Source of the DNA: PALSA-350 sp963834445 | Lineage (GTDB): Bacteria > Acidobacteriota > Terriglobia > Terriglobales > Acidobacteriaceae | Length of the DNA: 64,000 bases | Direction of reading: 5' to 3' | Assembly: GCA_963834445.1 (NCBI GenBank) | Contig: CAWIBU010000002.1 | Coordinates: 1,054,001-1,118,000, forward strand | Part shown: one piece after another, positions 26,406-35,511 of the stretch | Position numbering within the stretch: position 1 is the first letter of the stretch | Layout: each line of letters begins with the position of its first letter | Notes under the pieces: generated by a model | What the model was told of the DNA's origin: nothing | Database searches by the model: none | What the model saw: the letters and a program-made list of their open reading frames with translations, nothing else | Translations under genes and position numbers: made by a program

Positions 26406-28157
26406 CTATTTTGCCGTCGGCACGATCGGCACCAACAAATAAGACGGGTGCGCAGCGTCATGATAGATCGTCTGTTCGGCAACGACTCCCTGGGTTTCCT
26501 TCGCATCGTTGCCGCCCTTGTTCAGGTTGCGCGCGAACTTGGGAAACGCGCTCGAAGATACCTCGAGCCGCAACTGATGCCCTTTTTGCAGTTGCACACA
26601 GGTGGACCAGGCACTGATGGTGTACTCGTATACTTTACCCGGAACCAGTAGATCTTCCTTCTCCTGTGATGCGCGGAAGCGCCCCCGGACAATTCCATCG
26701 TTCAATCGCTGGGCAAAGCCATCGGGATGCACATCGAGCACCTTGACCGTCCAGTCGGTGTCGCGTGCTGAGGAGGCTGCGAACAATTTGACATCGAGCG
26801 GACCGCAAACTTCCGTCGGCTGTTCAACAGGAGCGGCCGTGTATACCAACACGTCGTCCCGTCGTTCGACGGAGCGATAGTCGTCCGGACCTCCGGTCTG
26901 ATGAAAGTCGGCGGGGGTGATAAATGGAGCTGGATCGTTGGGGTCGTAGCGGTAGTGATCCTGACTTTCGGCTGAAGGCGTTTGCGGGGAGAGCGTGCCG
27001 GTGCCAAAAAGACTGTTGGCCCCGCGGCCCGCGCTGTGCAGGTAATACTTCACATACTGGGTGCGCGCTATCGGCCACTCGTTCTCGGTGTGCCAGGCAT
27101 TTTCGCCCATCACGAAGATACGAACGTGCGGGTCTTTTTCCGCCCCGTTATCGATGCCCTTCAGCCAGTGATCAAACCAGCGAAGTTCTACGCCGAGAAA
27201 GTCGATCACTGCGGCCGGGCCAAAATCGATCTGACCGAGCACTCGCCCGGCATTGGTTGCATGTCCCCAGGGCCCGATCAGCAACCACTGTTGATCGCGC
27301 CCGGCAGCCGAGTGAGCGTGGGTGGTCATGTTGATGTAGTTCTCGGTAGTGCCTACGAAAACATCGTCATACCAACCGCTCACATTGAGCGCAGGCGTGG
27401 TTGAGTCGAGCATCTTCTCCTGGTAGGCCTGTTTCTTCCAGTAGTCGTCGCTCGACGGATGGTTGAGGTAATCTCGCCAGGGTTCCATGGTGCGGCCTAG
27501 TTCAAGGTCCATGTCCATGAGGGGCAAGTGCCCATCGGCTTTCAGCAGATCGAACTGATTAATGTCTTGCAGCGTCTTGCCGGAGATGAAGGCCAGCCAC
27601 GACGATGTTGCCAGCTGCATCACGCCGAACTGCACAGGAAAATTTCTATACGGGTCGGGCGGGGTCACCGTGGGGATAAGAGCCGCCAGGTGAGGGTTGT
27701 GCATGCCTGCCGCGTAGCCCTGCACCCAACCGAGATAAGACGGCCCAAGCATCCCGACCTTTCCGGTTGACCATGGCTGGGTACTGCACCAGGTGATGCT
27801 ATCGTCTCCATCCAGTGCTTCGTCGACGAGCGGATAAAATTTTCCTTCAGAGCCACCGCGTCCACGCACGTCCTCGATCACGTACACGTAACCGTGTGAG
27901 GCCCAGTAAGTTCCTGCCGCGGAATACGTGGGTTGAGCGGCGTCATAGGGAGTACGCACCAGGATCACGGGAAATTTGCCCTCGGCATCGGGGCGGAAGA
28001 TATTCGCCGCTAACCCCACGCCATCCCGCATGGGTATGCGGACGCCGAACTCGCGCTTAACCTCGTACGCCGGCGACTGAGCACGTAAAGCGGTTGGACC
28101 AAAGACGCTTAACGCGAGCAGGACCGCAGCCACGCTCCAATGGAATATCGGTTTCAT
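26406..28157 (-). CDS. CocE/NonD-family (peptidase S15-like) hydrolase
   Basis: A 583-residue protein with signal peptide (WSVAAVLLALSVFGPTALRA). The alpha/beta-hydrolase nucleophile lies in GMLGPSYLGWVQ, and the oxyanion/aspartate regions typical of the family follow (GRGGSEGKF, WLLIGPWGHATNAG). The C-terminal jelly-roll domain ends with VKVLDVHPDGFAQRLNDGIV. The S15 group includes Xaa-Pro dipeptidyl-peptidases and also cocaine esterase and glutaryl acylases. Its place in a proline-type operon favours a proline-peptide substrate, but that is inference. It overlaps the M19 gene by four bases (ATGA). Confidence 0.88.
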   Translation of the reverse strand: MKPIFHWSVAAVLLALSVFGPTALRAQSPAYEVKREFGVRIPMRDGVGLAANIFRPDAEGKFPVILVRTPYDAAQPTYSAAGTYWASHGYVYVIEDVRGRGGSEGKFYPLVDEALDGDDSITWCSTQPWSTGKVGMLGPSYLGWVQGYAAGMHNPHLAALIPTVTPPDPYRNFPVQFGVMQLATSSWLAFISGKTLQDINQFDLLKADGHLPLMDMDLELGRTMEPWRDYLNHPSSDDYWKKQAYQEKMLDSTTPALNVSGWYDDVFVGTTENYINMTTHAHSAAGRDQQWLLIGPWGHATNAGRVLGQIDFGPAAVIDFLGVELRWFDHWLKGIDNGAEKDPHVRIFVMGENAWHTENEWPIARTQYVKYYLHSAGRGANSLFGTGTLSPQTPSAESQDHYRYDPNDPAPFITPADFHQTGGPDDYRSVERRDDVLVYTAAPVEQPTEVCGPLDVKLFAASSARDTDWTVKVLDVHPDGFAQRLNDGIVRGRFRASQEKEDLLVPGKVYEYTISAWSTCVQLQKGHQLRLEVSSSAFPKFARNLNKGGNDAKETQGVVAEQTIYHDAAHPSYLLVPIVPTAK

Positions 28158-29251
28158 TCTCCGACCACCTCTCGCAAGACACGAATAAAATTTCCACCGA
28201 AAATCGCGCGCAGATCCTTGTTACTGTACCCACGCGAAGAAAGCATGCGCGCCAGTTCACCCAGCATGGCGCAGCTCTCGAGTCCATGCACGGTAACGTC
28301 CGCTCCATCCCAGTCTGAGCCCAGGCCAACGTGGTCAGCACCAACGAGCGACGCGGCATGGTCGATATGGGCGCAGACGGCCTCGAGCGGGACTGGCGAA
28401 ACATCTCGCATGCAAGTGGCGTAAAGCCTAGCCATATATTCAGGATCGTCCGCCGGCGCGTCATGCGATTCATTTCCTCGCAGGCGATTCCAGTTGGCGA
28501 CAAACACATCTGACGCCGCCTGATCGAGGAAGGGCGGATAATAGGGAATTTGCACCAGGCCGCCATGCGCCGCGATGGCGCGGATCAGCCTGTCGGTAAG
28601 ATTTCGTGGATGATCGCAGAGCGCTCGGCATCCGGAGTGCGACGCGACAACGGGTGCGTTGGAGACTTCGAGGACCGCGGCTGTGGCTTGATCTGAAGTA
28701 TGGGAAACATCCACAATCATGCCCAGCTGGTTCATCTCTTGCACCAGTGCCCGGCCGCCCTCACTCAGTCCCCCCCAGCGGGGCCGATCCTGCGAGGAAT
28801 CGGCCCACTCGTTTCCGTTCGCATGGGTGAGTGTCATGCTGATGATGCCGGCGGCATGCAGTACATGGAGCAATTCCAATTCGCCTTCAAGAACGTGGGC
28901 TCCCTCCACCGAGAGCAGGCCGCATTTCGCTCCCCGCGCCCATTCCGCTTCCAGCTCCTTGGCACTGCGAACGAAGACAAACCTGCCCTGGGAACGGGCC
29001 GCCGCCGCCAGTCCCGCGGAAGCCATGAGCATGGCACGTTTAAAGGTCATCCCGGGCGGTAGGCCTGGGGCCACGTACAACGCAAACATCTGGGCGCCCA
29101 TGCCACTCTGTTGCATGCGTGGCAGGCTGACAGCGAGGTGGGCGTCGTCGGTGAGAAAGTCGAAGCCATGATCGAGCACACGTGCAAAGGTGTCGGCATG
29201 CGTGTCGATCGCAAAGAAATCGGGCGGGAGAGGAGTAAAGGTGGAGCTCAT
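28154..29251 (-). CDS. Membrane/renal-type dipeptidase, peptidase M19
   Basis: A 365-residue protein with the M19 metal-site opening FAIDTHADTFARV, the internal glutamate region GLLSVEGAHVLEG, and downstream ligands in VDVSHTSDQATA and VVASHSGCRALCDHPRNLTD. The C-terminal GSDWDGAD is also typical. M19 enzymes are zinc dipeptidases that accept L-L and often L-D dipeptides. No signal peptide is seen, so it should act in the cytoplasm on imported dipeptides. It overlaps both neighbours by four bases (ATGA), so this is a tightly coupled operon. Confidence 0.92.
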   Translation of the reverse strand: MSSTFTPLPPDFFAIDTHADTFARVLDHGFDFLTDDAHLAVSLPRMQQSGMGAQMFALYVAPGLPPGMTFKRAMLMASAGLAAAARSQGRFVFVRSAKELEAEWARGAKCGLLSVEGAHVLEGELELLHVLHAAGIISMTLTHANGNEWADSSQDRPRWGGLSEGGRALVQEMNQLGMIVDVSHTSDQATAAVLEVSNAPVVASHSGCRALCDHPRNLTDRLIRAIAAHGGLVQIPYYPPFLDQAASDVFVANWNRLRGNESHDAPADDPEYMARLYATCMRDVSPVPLEAVCAHIDHAASLVGADHVGLGSDWDGADVTVHGLESCAMLGELARMLSSRGYSNKDLRAIFGGNFIRVLREVVGE

Positions 29252-30351
29252 GGCAAAGTCCTCCTGGCATCGAACCGGGTTTCTGGTTTCCGCTTGACGG
29301 GCCAGAGGTCGCCCACCATAAAGCCCTCTGGAAATGGATCGGTCGGGTCAAGAACGTAGTGGGCAAATCCCGTGATCCAGGCGGTGCCGCTGATCTCAGG
29401 GATGACGCCCCGATAGGGGCCTACCCGGGTCTGCTCCACCAGGCGTCCGGTAAACAGTGTGCCCAGAATGCTTTCGTGCACGAAATCAACGCCCAGGGGA
29501 AGCTCTCCCTTGGCATGCAGAACCGCCATCTTTGCCGAGGTGCCTGTGCCACACGGTGAACGATCAAGGCTCGCCGTCCAGGTTTGCGGTTCGTCCCAGG
29601 AAAAGGCACCTGTAGAAACCACCACGGCATTTTTCCGGTTAGCCTCAGCGCGGGTTGGGGGGGCGGACAGTTGCGAAATGGAAACGCCGCCTATGCCCGG
29701 TAGCTCCGGATGGCGGACTTCCAACTGCTCGCGGGCCGCTGCCTTTAGCATTTCACCAACCTTCATAATCTCCCGCGCCTCGTTGGCCGCGACCGAGAGG
29801 TGAAACTGAGCGGCATCCGCGATGACGTAGAACATGCCTCCGTAGGCAACATCGACTGAGACCACGCCATACTCTGGAAGCGTGAGCTTGACGTCCAGGT
29901 GGGTGGCAAATGAAGCAACGTTACGGAAAGTGACTTTCGTCGCTTTGCCGTTTGCTACTTCGGCCCGCACCCTCACCAGCCCGGCGGGAGTATCGAGCAT
30001 TAACTCGGTGATCGGCTCGTGCACGGGCACCATGCCGGTCTCAATCAAGACCGTAGCGGCACAGATAGTGTTGGAGCCGGACATGGCGGGATATTCGGTC
30101 TGCTCCATGATGATGAGCCCAGCATGGGCGGCGGGATCGCAAGGGGGGACGATCAGGTTGCAGCAAAGCGCGGGGTAACCGCGCGGTTCTCTCAGCATGC
30201 GCTTTCGCAAACTGTCCGCATGCTTCTCCAGATAGACTTTCTTTTCCAACATGGAGGCGCCTGGCACGTGGGGTATTCCACCCACAATGACCCGGCCCGG
30301 CTCGCCGCAGGCATGCACATCCACAGCGGCGATCATCTTCGACAAGTGCAT
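29248..30351 (-). CDS. Proline racemase-superfamily enzyme (hydroxyproline epimerase or dehydratase)
   Basis: A 367-residue protein opening with VDVHACGEPGRVIVGGIPHV, the superfamily signature. The C-terminal catalytic cysteine is present (DRSPCGTGTS, Cys267). The first catalytic position, normally Cys in MCGH, is Ser91 here (MSGSNTI). In this superfamily a Cys/Cys pair goes with proline racemase or 4-hydroxyproline 2-epimerase, and Cys/Thr with trans-3-hydroxy-L-proline dehydratase. Ser/Cys members are less clear and may do epimerisation, dehydration or both. The adjoining D-amino-acid oxidase-like and ornithine cyclodeaminase-family genes fit either route. First gene of the operon. Confidence 0.88.
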   Translation of the reverse strand: MHLSKMIAAVDVHACGEPGRVIVGGIPHVPGASMLEKKVYLEKHADSLRKRMLREPRGYPALCCNLIVPPCDPAAHAGLIIMEQTEYPAMSGSNTICAATVLIETGMVPVHEPITELMLDTPAGLVRVRAEVANGKATKVTFRNVASFATHLDVKLTLPEYGVVSVDVAYGGMFYVIADAAQFHLSVAANEAREIMKVGEMLKAAAREQLEVRHPELPGIGGVSISQLSAPPTRAEANRKNAVVVSTGAFSWDEPQTWTASLDRSPCGTGTSAKMAVLHAKGELPLGVDFVHESILGTLFTGRLVEQTRVGPYRGVIPEISGTAWITGFAHYVLDPTDPFPEGFMVGDLWPVKRKPETRFDARRTLP

Positions 30352-30412
30352 CTCGGCCCTCGGAGCTTAGGTTCGGCAGATAGGCGGTGCGGTGCTCGAA
30401 AAGGTGTCGTTC

Positions 30413-30438
30413 AACAGTTATATGACCGCATTACAGTA
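30413..30438. promoter_or_regulatory. Half-sites of the GntR-type operator before the hydroxyproline operon
   Basis: AACAGTTA (30413-30420) and TTACAGTA (30431-30438) repeat the arms of the palindrome at 31597, about 60-90 bp before the racemase-family start. The site is imperfect, so the call is tentative. Confidence 0.4.
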
Positions 30439-30482
30439 GAGGTCTTGGCCGGTGTCAATAAAAAAGTGCGAACGACGTCTCT

Positions 30483-31505
30483 TCAACGATGGCCGTTCTG
30501 GTCCTTGCGTGCCAATAACAGCCTGATCTTGTTCACCGCATCCTGATCAGGAACGAAGCGAACGAGAATGGTGCGCGGCGCCTTGTGGCCCAAAGCATGG
30601 ACGTATTCGTGGCAGGTAGCGGTATAGGCCAGCACTTGGCAATTTTTTACCAGGCGCCGCGCGGCGGCCTGATCGGTCAGGACGGCAAACGGTATGGTGC
30701 CCGGACCTTGGTTGCGATAGAACTCGATGGTCTGGATGATGCCCGGCGCGGGATCGACCGGACCCAACAGCACGCCCAGCTTCTGGTTGGGATCGAGATC
30801 GGAGATCAGCCGCACCGCCTCCTGATCGAGGGTGTGGGAGAGAGCCACGACGCGTACGCCCTCGCGGGCGACGGCGCGCTGCAGAAAGTCGAAGTGATAA
30901 AGCGTGGTGCTCAGGTAGGCCGTCTCACCCAGCTCCAGACGCCCGCGCTTCAGCTGATCTTTGAGATCGTCGAGCAGCAGCCCGCGGACGGTCACCTGCT
31001 CCTCGCTCAGGGTTCGGCGCAGCTCGTTTGTGTAGTCGTCCACATATTCGGGGTGGCACTCCACAAAGACGATCTCCGGCACGCGGGCACGGGCCATGTG
31101 GCTACGCGCATGATGCGTCGCTGCCAGGGCTACGACCACCGGATCAAGACCTCCCTTGATGGAGAGCTGGACCACTTTCTCCGCCAGTCGCTCAATTTTC
31201 TGGCGCTGGCGAATATCCTCTTCGCTCGGCTCCAGGGTGAGCTGCACACGCACGCCGACTCCGGGAATACTGTCCACGACGCCCCGTGAACGGAGCCACT
31301 TATACGCTTTATCAACGGTGAGGAAAGAAACCCCGAGTTCAGCCGCGAGCTTGCGGATGCCCGGGAGCCTGTCGTTCTGCCCCAGCATGCCCGACTCGAT
31401 GCGGTAGATAAACTCGTGTGCGATTTGCAGATAGAGGGGCAAGCCACTGTCTGGATTAAGGCTGAATCGTACTGGCTTGGCCGGTTCGGACAACGTGATC
31501 ACCAA
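30483..31505 (-). CDS. GntR-family transcriptional regulator
   Basis: A 340-residue protein. Residues about 20-95 form a GntR winged helix: PLYLQIAHEFIYRIESGML, NDRLPGIRKLAAELGVSFLT and AYKWLRSRGVVDSIPGVGVR. The remainder is a ligand domain with Rossmann-like alternation (PEIVFVECHPEYVDDYTNEL, KLGVLLGPVDPAPGII), unlike the common FCD or UTRA sensors. It sits between the catabolic operon and the divergent TonB receptor. Matching arms in both intergenic regions make it the likely repressor of both units. Confidence 0.88.
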   Translation of the reverse strand: MVITLSEPAKPVRFSLNPDSGLPLYLQIAHEFIYRIESGMLGQNDRLPGIRKLAAELGVSFLTVDKAYKWLRSRGVVDSIPGVGVRVQLTLEPSEEDIRQRQKIERLAEKVVQLSIKGGLDPVVVALAATHHARSHMARARVPEIVFVECHPEYVDDYTNELRRTLSEEQVTVRGLLLDDLKDQLKRGRLELGETAYLSTTLYHFDFLQRAVAREGVRVVALSHTLDQEAVRLISDLDPNQKLGVLLGPVDPAPGIIQTIEFYRNQGPGTIPFAVLTDQAAARRLVKNCQVLAYTATCHEYVHALGHKAPRTILVRFVPDQDAVNKIRLLLARKDQNGHR

Positions 31506-31570
31506 CGCGCATTATATGGAATCGCCGAGTCCCCGCAAATGCGATTTATGCGCGCCCGGTTAATTTCTGA

Positions 31571-31599
31571 TTGACGGTGGGAGAACGTACGTGTAATAC
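31571..31599 (+). promoter_or_regulatory. Sigma-70-like promoter of the TonB receptor gene
   Basis: TTGACG (31571-31576), 17-base spacer, TAATAC (31594-31599). Both hexamers are close to the consensus and the spacing is optimal. The -10 overlaps the palindromic operator that follows. Confidence 0.6.
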
Positions 31600-31614
31600 A
31601 GTTACATAACTGTA
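31597..31614. promoter_or_regulatory. Palindromic operator (candidate GntR site)
   Basis: TACAGTTACATAACTGTA has perfect 8-base arms around a 2-base centre. It overlaps the -10 and probable start point of the TonB receptor promoter and lies about 90 bp from the GntR gene start. Binding here would block transcription. Similar arms occur before the catabolic operon. Confidence 0.65.
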
Positions 31615-31634
31615 GACCAACGGAGAATGTGCCC

Positions 31635-34424
31635 ATGCGTCAGGTGTGCCTCGCTCTTGTTCTCCTCTTCGCAGCGGTTGGCTGTTTTGCTCAACAGGCG
31701 ACCGTCGATCTTCGCGGCTTCATTACCGATCCCCAGGGCGCCGCGATCTCCGGCGCAACCGTTAAGGCCACCAACGTAGATACGGGTCTGGACCGTTCCA
31801 CCCAGAGCCTCGAAACTGGTTCCTACGCTATTCTCGCGCTCCCCGCTGGAAGCTACACGCTCACCGTATCGAAGGACGGGTTCAACACCAAGAACGTGGC
31901 GGGGGTCTTTCTCACTGTCGGTTCCACGCAGGCGGTGAATGCCTCGCTCACCGTGGGTGCGGTGACCCAGTCAGTGAATGTAGACGCAAATGTCACTGGA
32001 GTGAACACCCAGGATTCTTTTGTTGGCTCGACCATCGAACAACGCCAGACCCAGGATTTACCGCTTGAATCCAGGCAGTTCGCTAACCTTGCGGTACTTA
32101 CCCCTGGAGTGACGCTCACTTACAATGGCGATCCCACGGAACAAAACCGGCTGATGCCGTCCATCGCCGGCGGCAAATCCCGCTTCTCGGATTTCAACAT
32201 CGACAATGCCGACAACAGCGAAGATCTCGATGGCGGCCTGCTGTATACGGTCAGCCTGGACGCGATACAGGAGTTCCAGGTGATTACCCACCGCTTTACA
32301 GCAGAGCAGGGCCGAGCGGCGTACGGCATCATCAACGTCATCACCAAGTCCGGTACTAACCAGTTCCACGGCACAGGCTTTGAGTACTTTCGGCAGCAGG
32401 ACCTGAACTGGCGCACCCACACCGAGACGATCAACGATGTGCCTAAAGGAGACTATCTTCGCCACCAGTTCGGCGGTTCCATGGGAGGACCGATCAAGAG
32501 AGACAAGCTCTTCTTCTTCGGGGCGGCCGAACGTTTGACCCAGCATACGGTCAACACGGTGAACACCCAGGGCCTTGACCCGTCGCTCGACGGACCGGAG
32601 ACCCTGCCGCAGACCCTGCTGACCATTACCGGTAAAGTTGACGATCAGATCAACAGCGCCAACGAACTGAGCCTGCGCTATTCTCGCGAAACCAATAGCG
32701 CGGCCTACGGCGCGACCCCGCTCACCCCGACGCAGGCGCAGGGATTTAACAACAACGTTTACAACGGCGGCGTGGTCAACCTTGCATCGACACTCGGCCC
32801 TAATCGCATTAACCAGCTCACTTTCGGAGTCACTACGTGGGAGAACAACCTGCCACCCAACTATGTTGGCCCGACCTATTTCTTCCCCAACGGCGTGACC
32901 CTCGGTCAGGGCACTGCTTTTCCGCAGTCGACGTCGTTGAAAAAGTTTCAGCTTCGCGACACTTACGCCATGCAGATCGCCGGACGCACGACGCACAACC
33001 TCAAGTTCGGCACGGAGTACGTGTTCACTCCGCACATCAACGCCAATTACACCACCCAAACCACACCGCAGTATTACTTCCTGCAAAACTCGCTGACTTC
33101 ACCCGTCTATGAAATCTTCTATAACATTGGCAGTGGCGTGTTCCAGGTAAACAACTACCACCGCATGGGCCTCTTCGCTCAGGACGACTGGCAGGTATCG
33201 CGGCGGCTGGTGCTGAATCTTGGTCTGCGTTGGGACTACTATCTGGGTGTCGCCTTCAACCAGAGCTATAGCCCAACTTACCAGTTTCTGCAGAGCGTGC
33301 TGCCGTCGTTTCACAACAAGCAGAGCCATACTCCAGCGACCGATTTCGGTCCACGCATCGGGTTTGTCTATCAACTCACCGGGGACGGGAAGACGGTGCT
33401 TCGCGGCGGATACGGCTTGTACTTTAATTTCCCCGTCCTGACCACGTTCTATACGCTGGACGAGCGGAACAGCAATCCGCTGCGCCTGGGATATTACGTC
33501 AATCAGCCAAACGGCATTCTCAATGCCGACGGCACGTACTACCAGTTGGGACAACCGCTGCCGCCCAATTCGCTTCCATCGACGGCCGCTCCACTGCAGG
33601 ACTCGGTCGTGGACCCGAACAATGTGGATCCCCGCTACCAGCATGCGACCATCGGTGTGCAGCGCGCCATCGACTCCAAAACCACGTTCACCGCGGACTT
33701 CCTGTTCTCCCGCGGCGATCATGCTTCCCTGGCCAACAAGATCAACCGCTTCAATGAGTATGCGGCTCAGGGTTTCGCATTCCCCATTCGCCTCGAAACC
33801 ACGCAGGGCAAGAACAATTACCGCGGATTGAACCTATCGGTGGTCCGGCGCTATTCCAATAATTTCGAGCTTACTGCGTGGTACACCTACGCGCGGTGTC
33901 ATTCTTCCGACGTGCTCGCTGCCGATCAGGGGTTCGACTCCGGCCCCGAGTCGCTGCCGATCGATCAGAACCTGCCAGTATCGAAGGCTGACTTTGGCCC
34001 GTGCGCGCTGCAGCCAGCGAGTTCACTGGTCATCAGCCCCATCTGGACGCTTCCCCACAAATTCCAGCTCTCTTCGATCACTCGCTTTACCTCCGGGCAG
34101 CACTATGACATCATCGCCGGCCTTGATTTGAACGGCGACGGTATCGTGAATGACCTGCCCGCGGGGGTGGCAACCAAGAACAGCGGAGTTGGAGCAAATT
34201 TTTTCCAGTCGGATATACGGGTCGCGAAGATCTTCGACTTCCCCCGCGAATTCGGTAGCCTCGAAGGCGACTTCGAGATGTACAACATCTTCAATAACAA
34301 GAATCCCGCCGGATATATCGGCAATCAACAGGCATCGAACTACGGCCAGCCAACTGCTTTCGCAGGCGATCCTTTGCAGGGAGAGCAGAGGCTCATTCAG
34401 CTTGGGATTCGTTACAAATTCTGA
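31635..34424 (+). CDS. Oar-like TonB-dependent outer-membrane receptor
   Basis: A 929-residue protein with signal peptide (QVCLALVLLFAAVGCFAQ). A carboxypeptidase-regulatory-like domain covers about residues 23-105 (DLRGFITDPQGAAISGATVK, AGSYTLTVSKDGFNTKNVAG), followed by the plug (QRQTQDLPLESRQFANLAVL, FNIDNADNSEDLDGGLL) and a long barrel ending in QLGIRYKF with the expected C-terminal aromatic. Acidobacteria carry many such Oar/SusC-like receptors. The ligand is inferred from context to be a peptide. I start at ATG 31635, with GGAGA 8 bases upstream. The cyclodeaminase-family gene follows after 103 bp on the same strand. Confidence 0.92.
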   Translation: MRQVCLALVLLFAAVGCFAQQATVDLRGFITDPQGAAISGATVKATNVDTGLDRSTQSLETGSYAILALPAGSYTLTVSKDGFNTKNVAGVFLTVGSTQAVNASLTVGAVTQSVNVDANVTGVNTQDSFVGSTIEQRQTQDLPLESRQFANLAVLTPGVTLTYNGDPTEQNRLMPSIAGGKSRFSDFNIDNADNSEDLDGGLLYTVSLDAIQEFQVITHRFTAEQGRAAYGIINVITKSGTNQFHGTGFEYFRQQDLNWRTHTETINDVPKGDYLRHQFGGSMGGPIKRDKLFFFGAAERLTQHTVNTVNTQGLDPSLDGPETLPQTLLTITGKVDDQINSANELSLRYSRETNSAAYGATPLTPTQAQGFNNNVYNGGVVNLASTLGPNRINQLTFGVTTWENNLPPNYVGPTYFFPNGVTLGQGTAFPQSTSLKKFQLRDTYAMQIAGRTTHNLKFGTEYVFTPHINANYTTQTTPQYYFLQNSLTSPVYEIFYNIGSGVFQVNNYHRMGLFAQDDWQVSRRLVLNLGLRWDYYLGVAFNQSYSPTYQFLQSVLPSFHNKQSHTPATDFGPRIGFVYQLTGDGKTVLRGGYGLYFNFPVLTTFYTLDERNSNPLRLGYYVNQPNGILNADGTYYQLGQPLPPNSLPSTAAPLQDSVVDPNNVDPRYQHATIGVQRAIDSKTTFTADFLFSRGDHASLANKINRFNEYAAQGFAFPIRLETTQGKNNYRGLNLSVVRRYSNNFELTAWYTYARCHSSDVLAADQGFDSGPESLPIDQNLPVSKADFGPCALQPASSLVISPIWTLPHKFQLSSITRFTSGQHYDIIAGLDLNGDGIVNDLPAGVATKNSGVGANFFQSDIRVAKIFDFPREFGSLEGDFEMYNIFNNKNPAGYIGNQQASNYGQPTAFAGDPLQGEQRLIQLGIRYKF

Positions 34425-34527
34425 GTGCGGGCTCCCGTGTTGTAGCTTCCGCATCCTTCGATCCACAGATTTCTCAGCAAGACTCCTGCTTCGCGCGGGG
34501 GAAGGCCAGCCACCAGGAAGAGCATGC

Positions 34528-35511
34528 ATGTCAAAGTCTCAAACCGCGTTAGCACCCATGTTGGTGTTGACCGATGAGCAGGTTCAAAGCCTTCTCCCGC
34601 TGTCTCAATTAATCGAAGCGATTGGCCACGCGTTTCGCGAAGAGTATGCGAGCTATCAAGCTCCGGTGCGCTCGAAATTCGAGGAAGGCGATCGCGTGAC
34701 CCTGGTGATGCCTTGCCAAGTGGCTGGAGCCATCGGTATCAAAACCATCCTGCTGGCGCGAAGTCCCGGCAGAGGACCCGGCACCTATTGCTCCAGCTAT
34801 ACCTTTCACTCGCTGGACGGGCTGGTGAGCGCATTTTTTGCAGCCAATGTGATGACAGAGCTGCGTACAGCCGCCACTTCTGCCGTGGCGACCCATGCTC
34901 TTGCTTCTGAATCCGTCACCACCCTGGGCATCTTTGGCACGGGATCGATCGCCAAAGCGCACGTTGCAGCGCTGCTGTTGGTGCGCACATTCGCGCAGGT
35001 GCTGGTCTGCGGCTCTTCCATGGAGAAAGGCCGCGAGTTCGCGCAGCGCATGCGGCAGCGCCACGGAATTCCGGTGGTTGCGGTGGACGCTGAGACCTGC
35101 GCAACGGAATCATCGGTGATCTGCACCTGTACCACCGCTCCGAAACCTCTCTTTGCGGGAAATCTGATCCGCCCGGGAACCCACATTAACGCGGTCGGGG
35201 CGTTCACACCGCAGAACCGGGAGATGGATAGCGACGCGATCGCCCGTTCCCGGGTGGTGGTCGATACTTTCGGGGGCGCACTGGCAGAGGCCGGGGACCT
35301 GCTCATCCCTCTTGCTGAGGGGCGGATAGGCCGCGATCATGTGGCTGCGGACCTGCATGGAGCGCTCAAGGATCCTGGGGCCATCCGCCGGAGCGCAACG
35401 GAGATTACCCTCTTCAAGAGCGTCGGGTGCGCGCTGGAAGACATGGTTGCAGCGCGCCTGTTGCTGGAAAGGTCATCGCGCCCGTGGACCTCGCATCGAA
35501 ACGACGGATGA
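34528..35511 (+). CDS. Ornithine cyclodeaminase/mu-crystallin family protein, likely ketimine reductase
   Basis: A 327-residue protein with the family N-terminus (LVLTDEQVQSLLPLSQLIEA, RVTLVMPCQVAGAIGIK) and a Rossmann dinucleotide site LGIFGTGSIAKAHVAALLL. It ends with KSVGCALEDMVAARLLLE, the conserved tail. The family includes ornithine cyclodeaminase, alanine dehydrogenase and delta1-pyrroline-2-carboxylate reductase. The last converts the product of trans-3-hydroxyproline dehydration to L-proline, so it suits this locus best, but the sequence alone does not decide. The start at 34528 has AGGAAG upstream. Its TGA overlaps the next ATG. Confidence 0.88.
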   Translation: MSKSQTALAPMLVLTDEQVQSLLPLSQLIEAIGHAFREEYASYQAPVRSKFEEGDRVTLVMPCQVAGAIGIKTILLARSPGRGPGTYCSSYTFHSLDGLVSAFFAANVMTELRTAATSAVATHALASESVTTLGIFGTGSIAKAHVAALLLVRTFAQVLVCGSSMEKGREFAQRMRQRHGIPVVAVDAETCATESSVICTCTTAPKPLFAGNLIRPGTHINAVGAFTPQNREMDSDAIARSRVVVDTFGGALAEAGDLLIPLAEGRIGRDHVAADLHGALKDPGAIRRSATEITLFKSVGCALEDMVAARLLLERSSRPWTSHRNDG

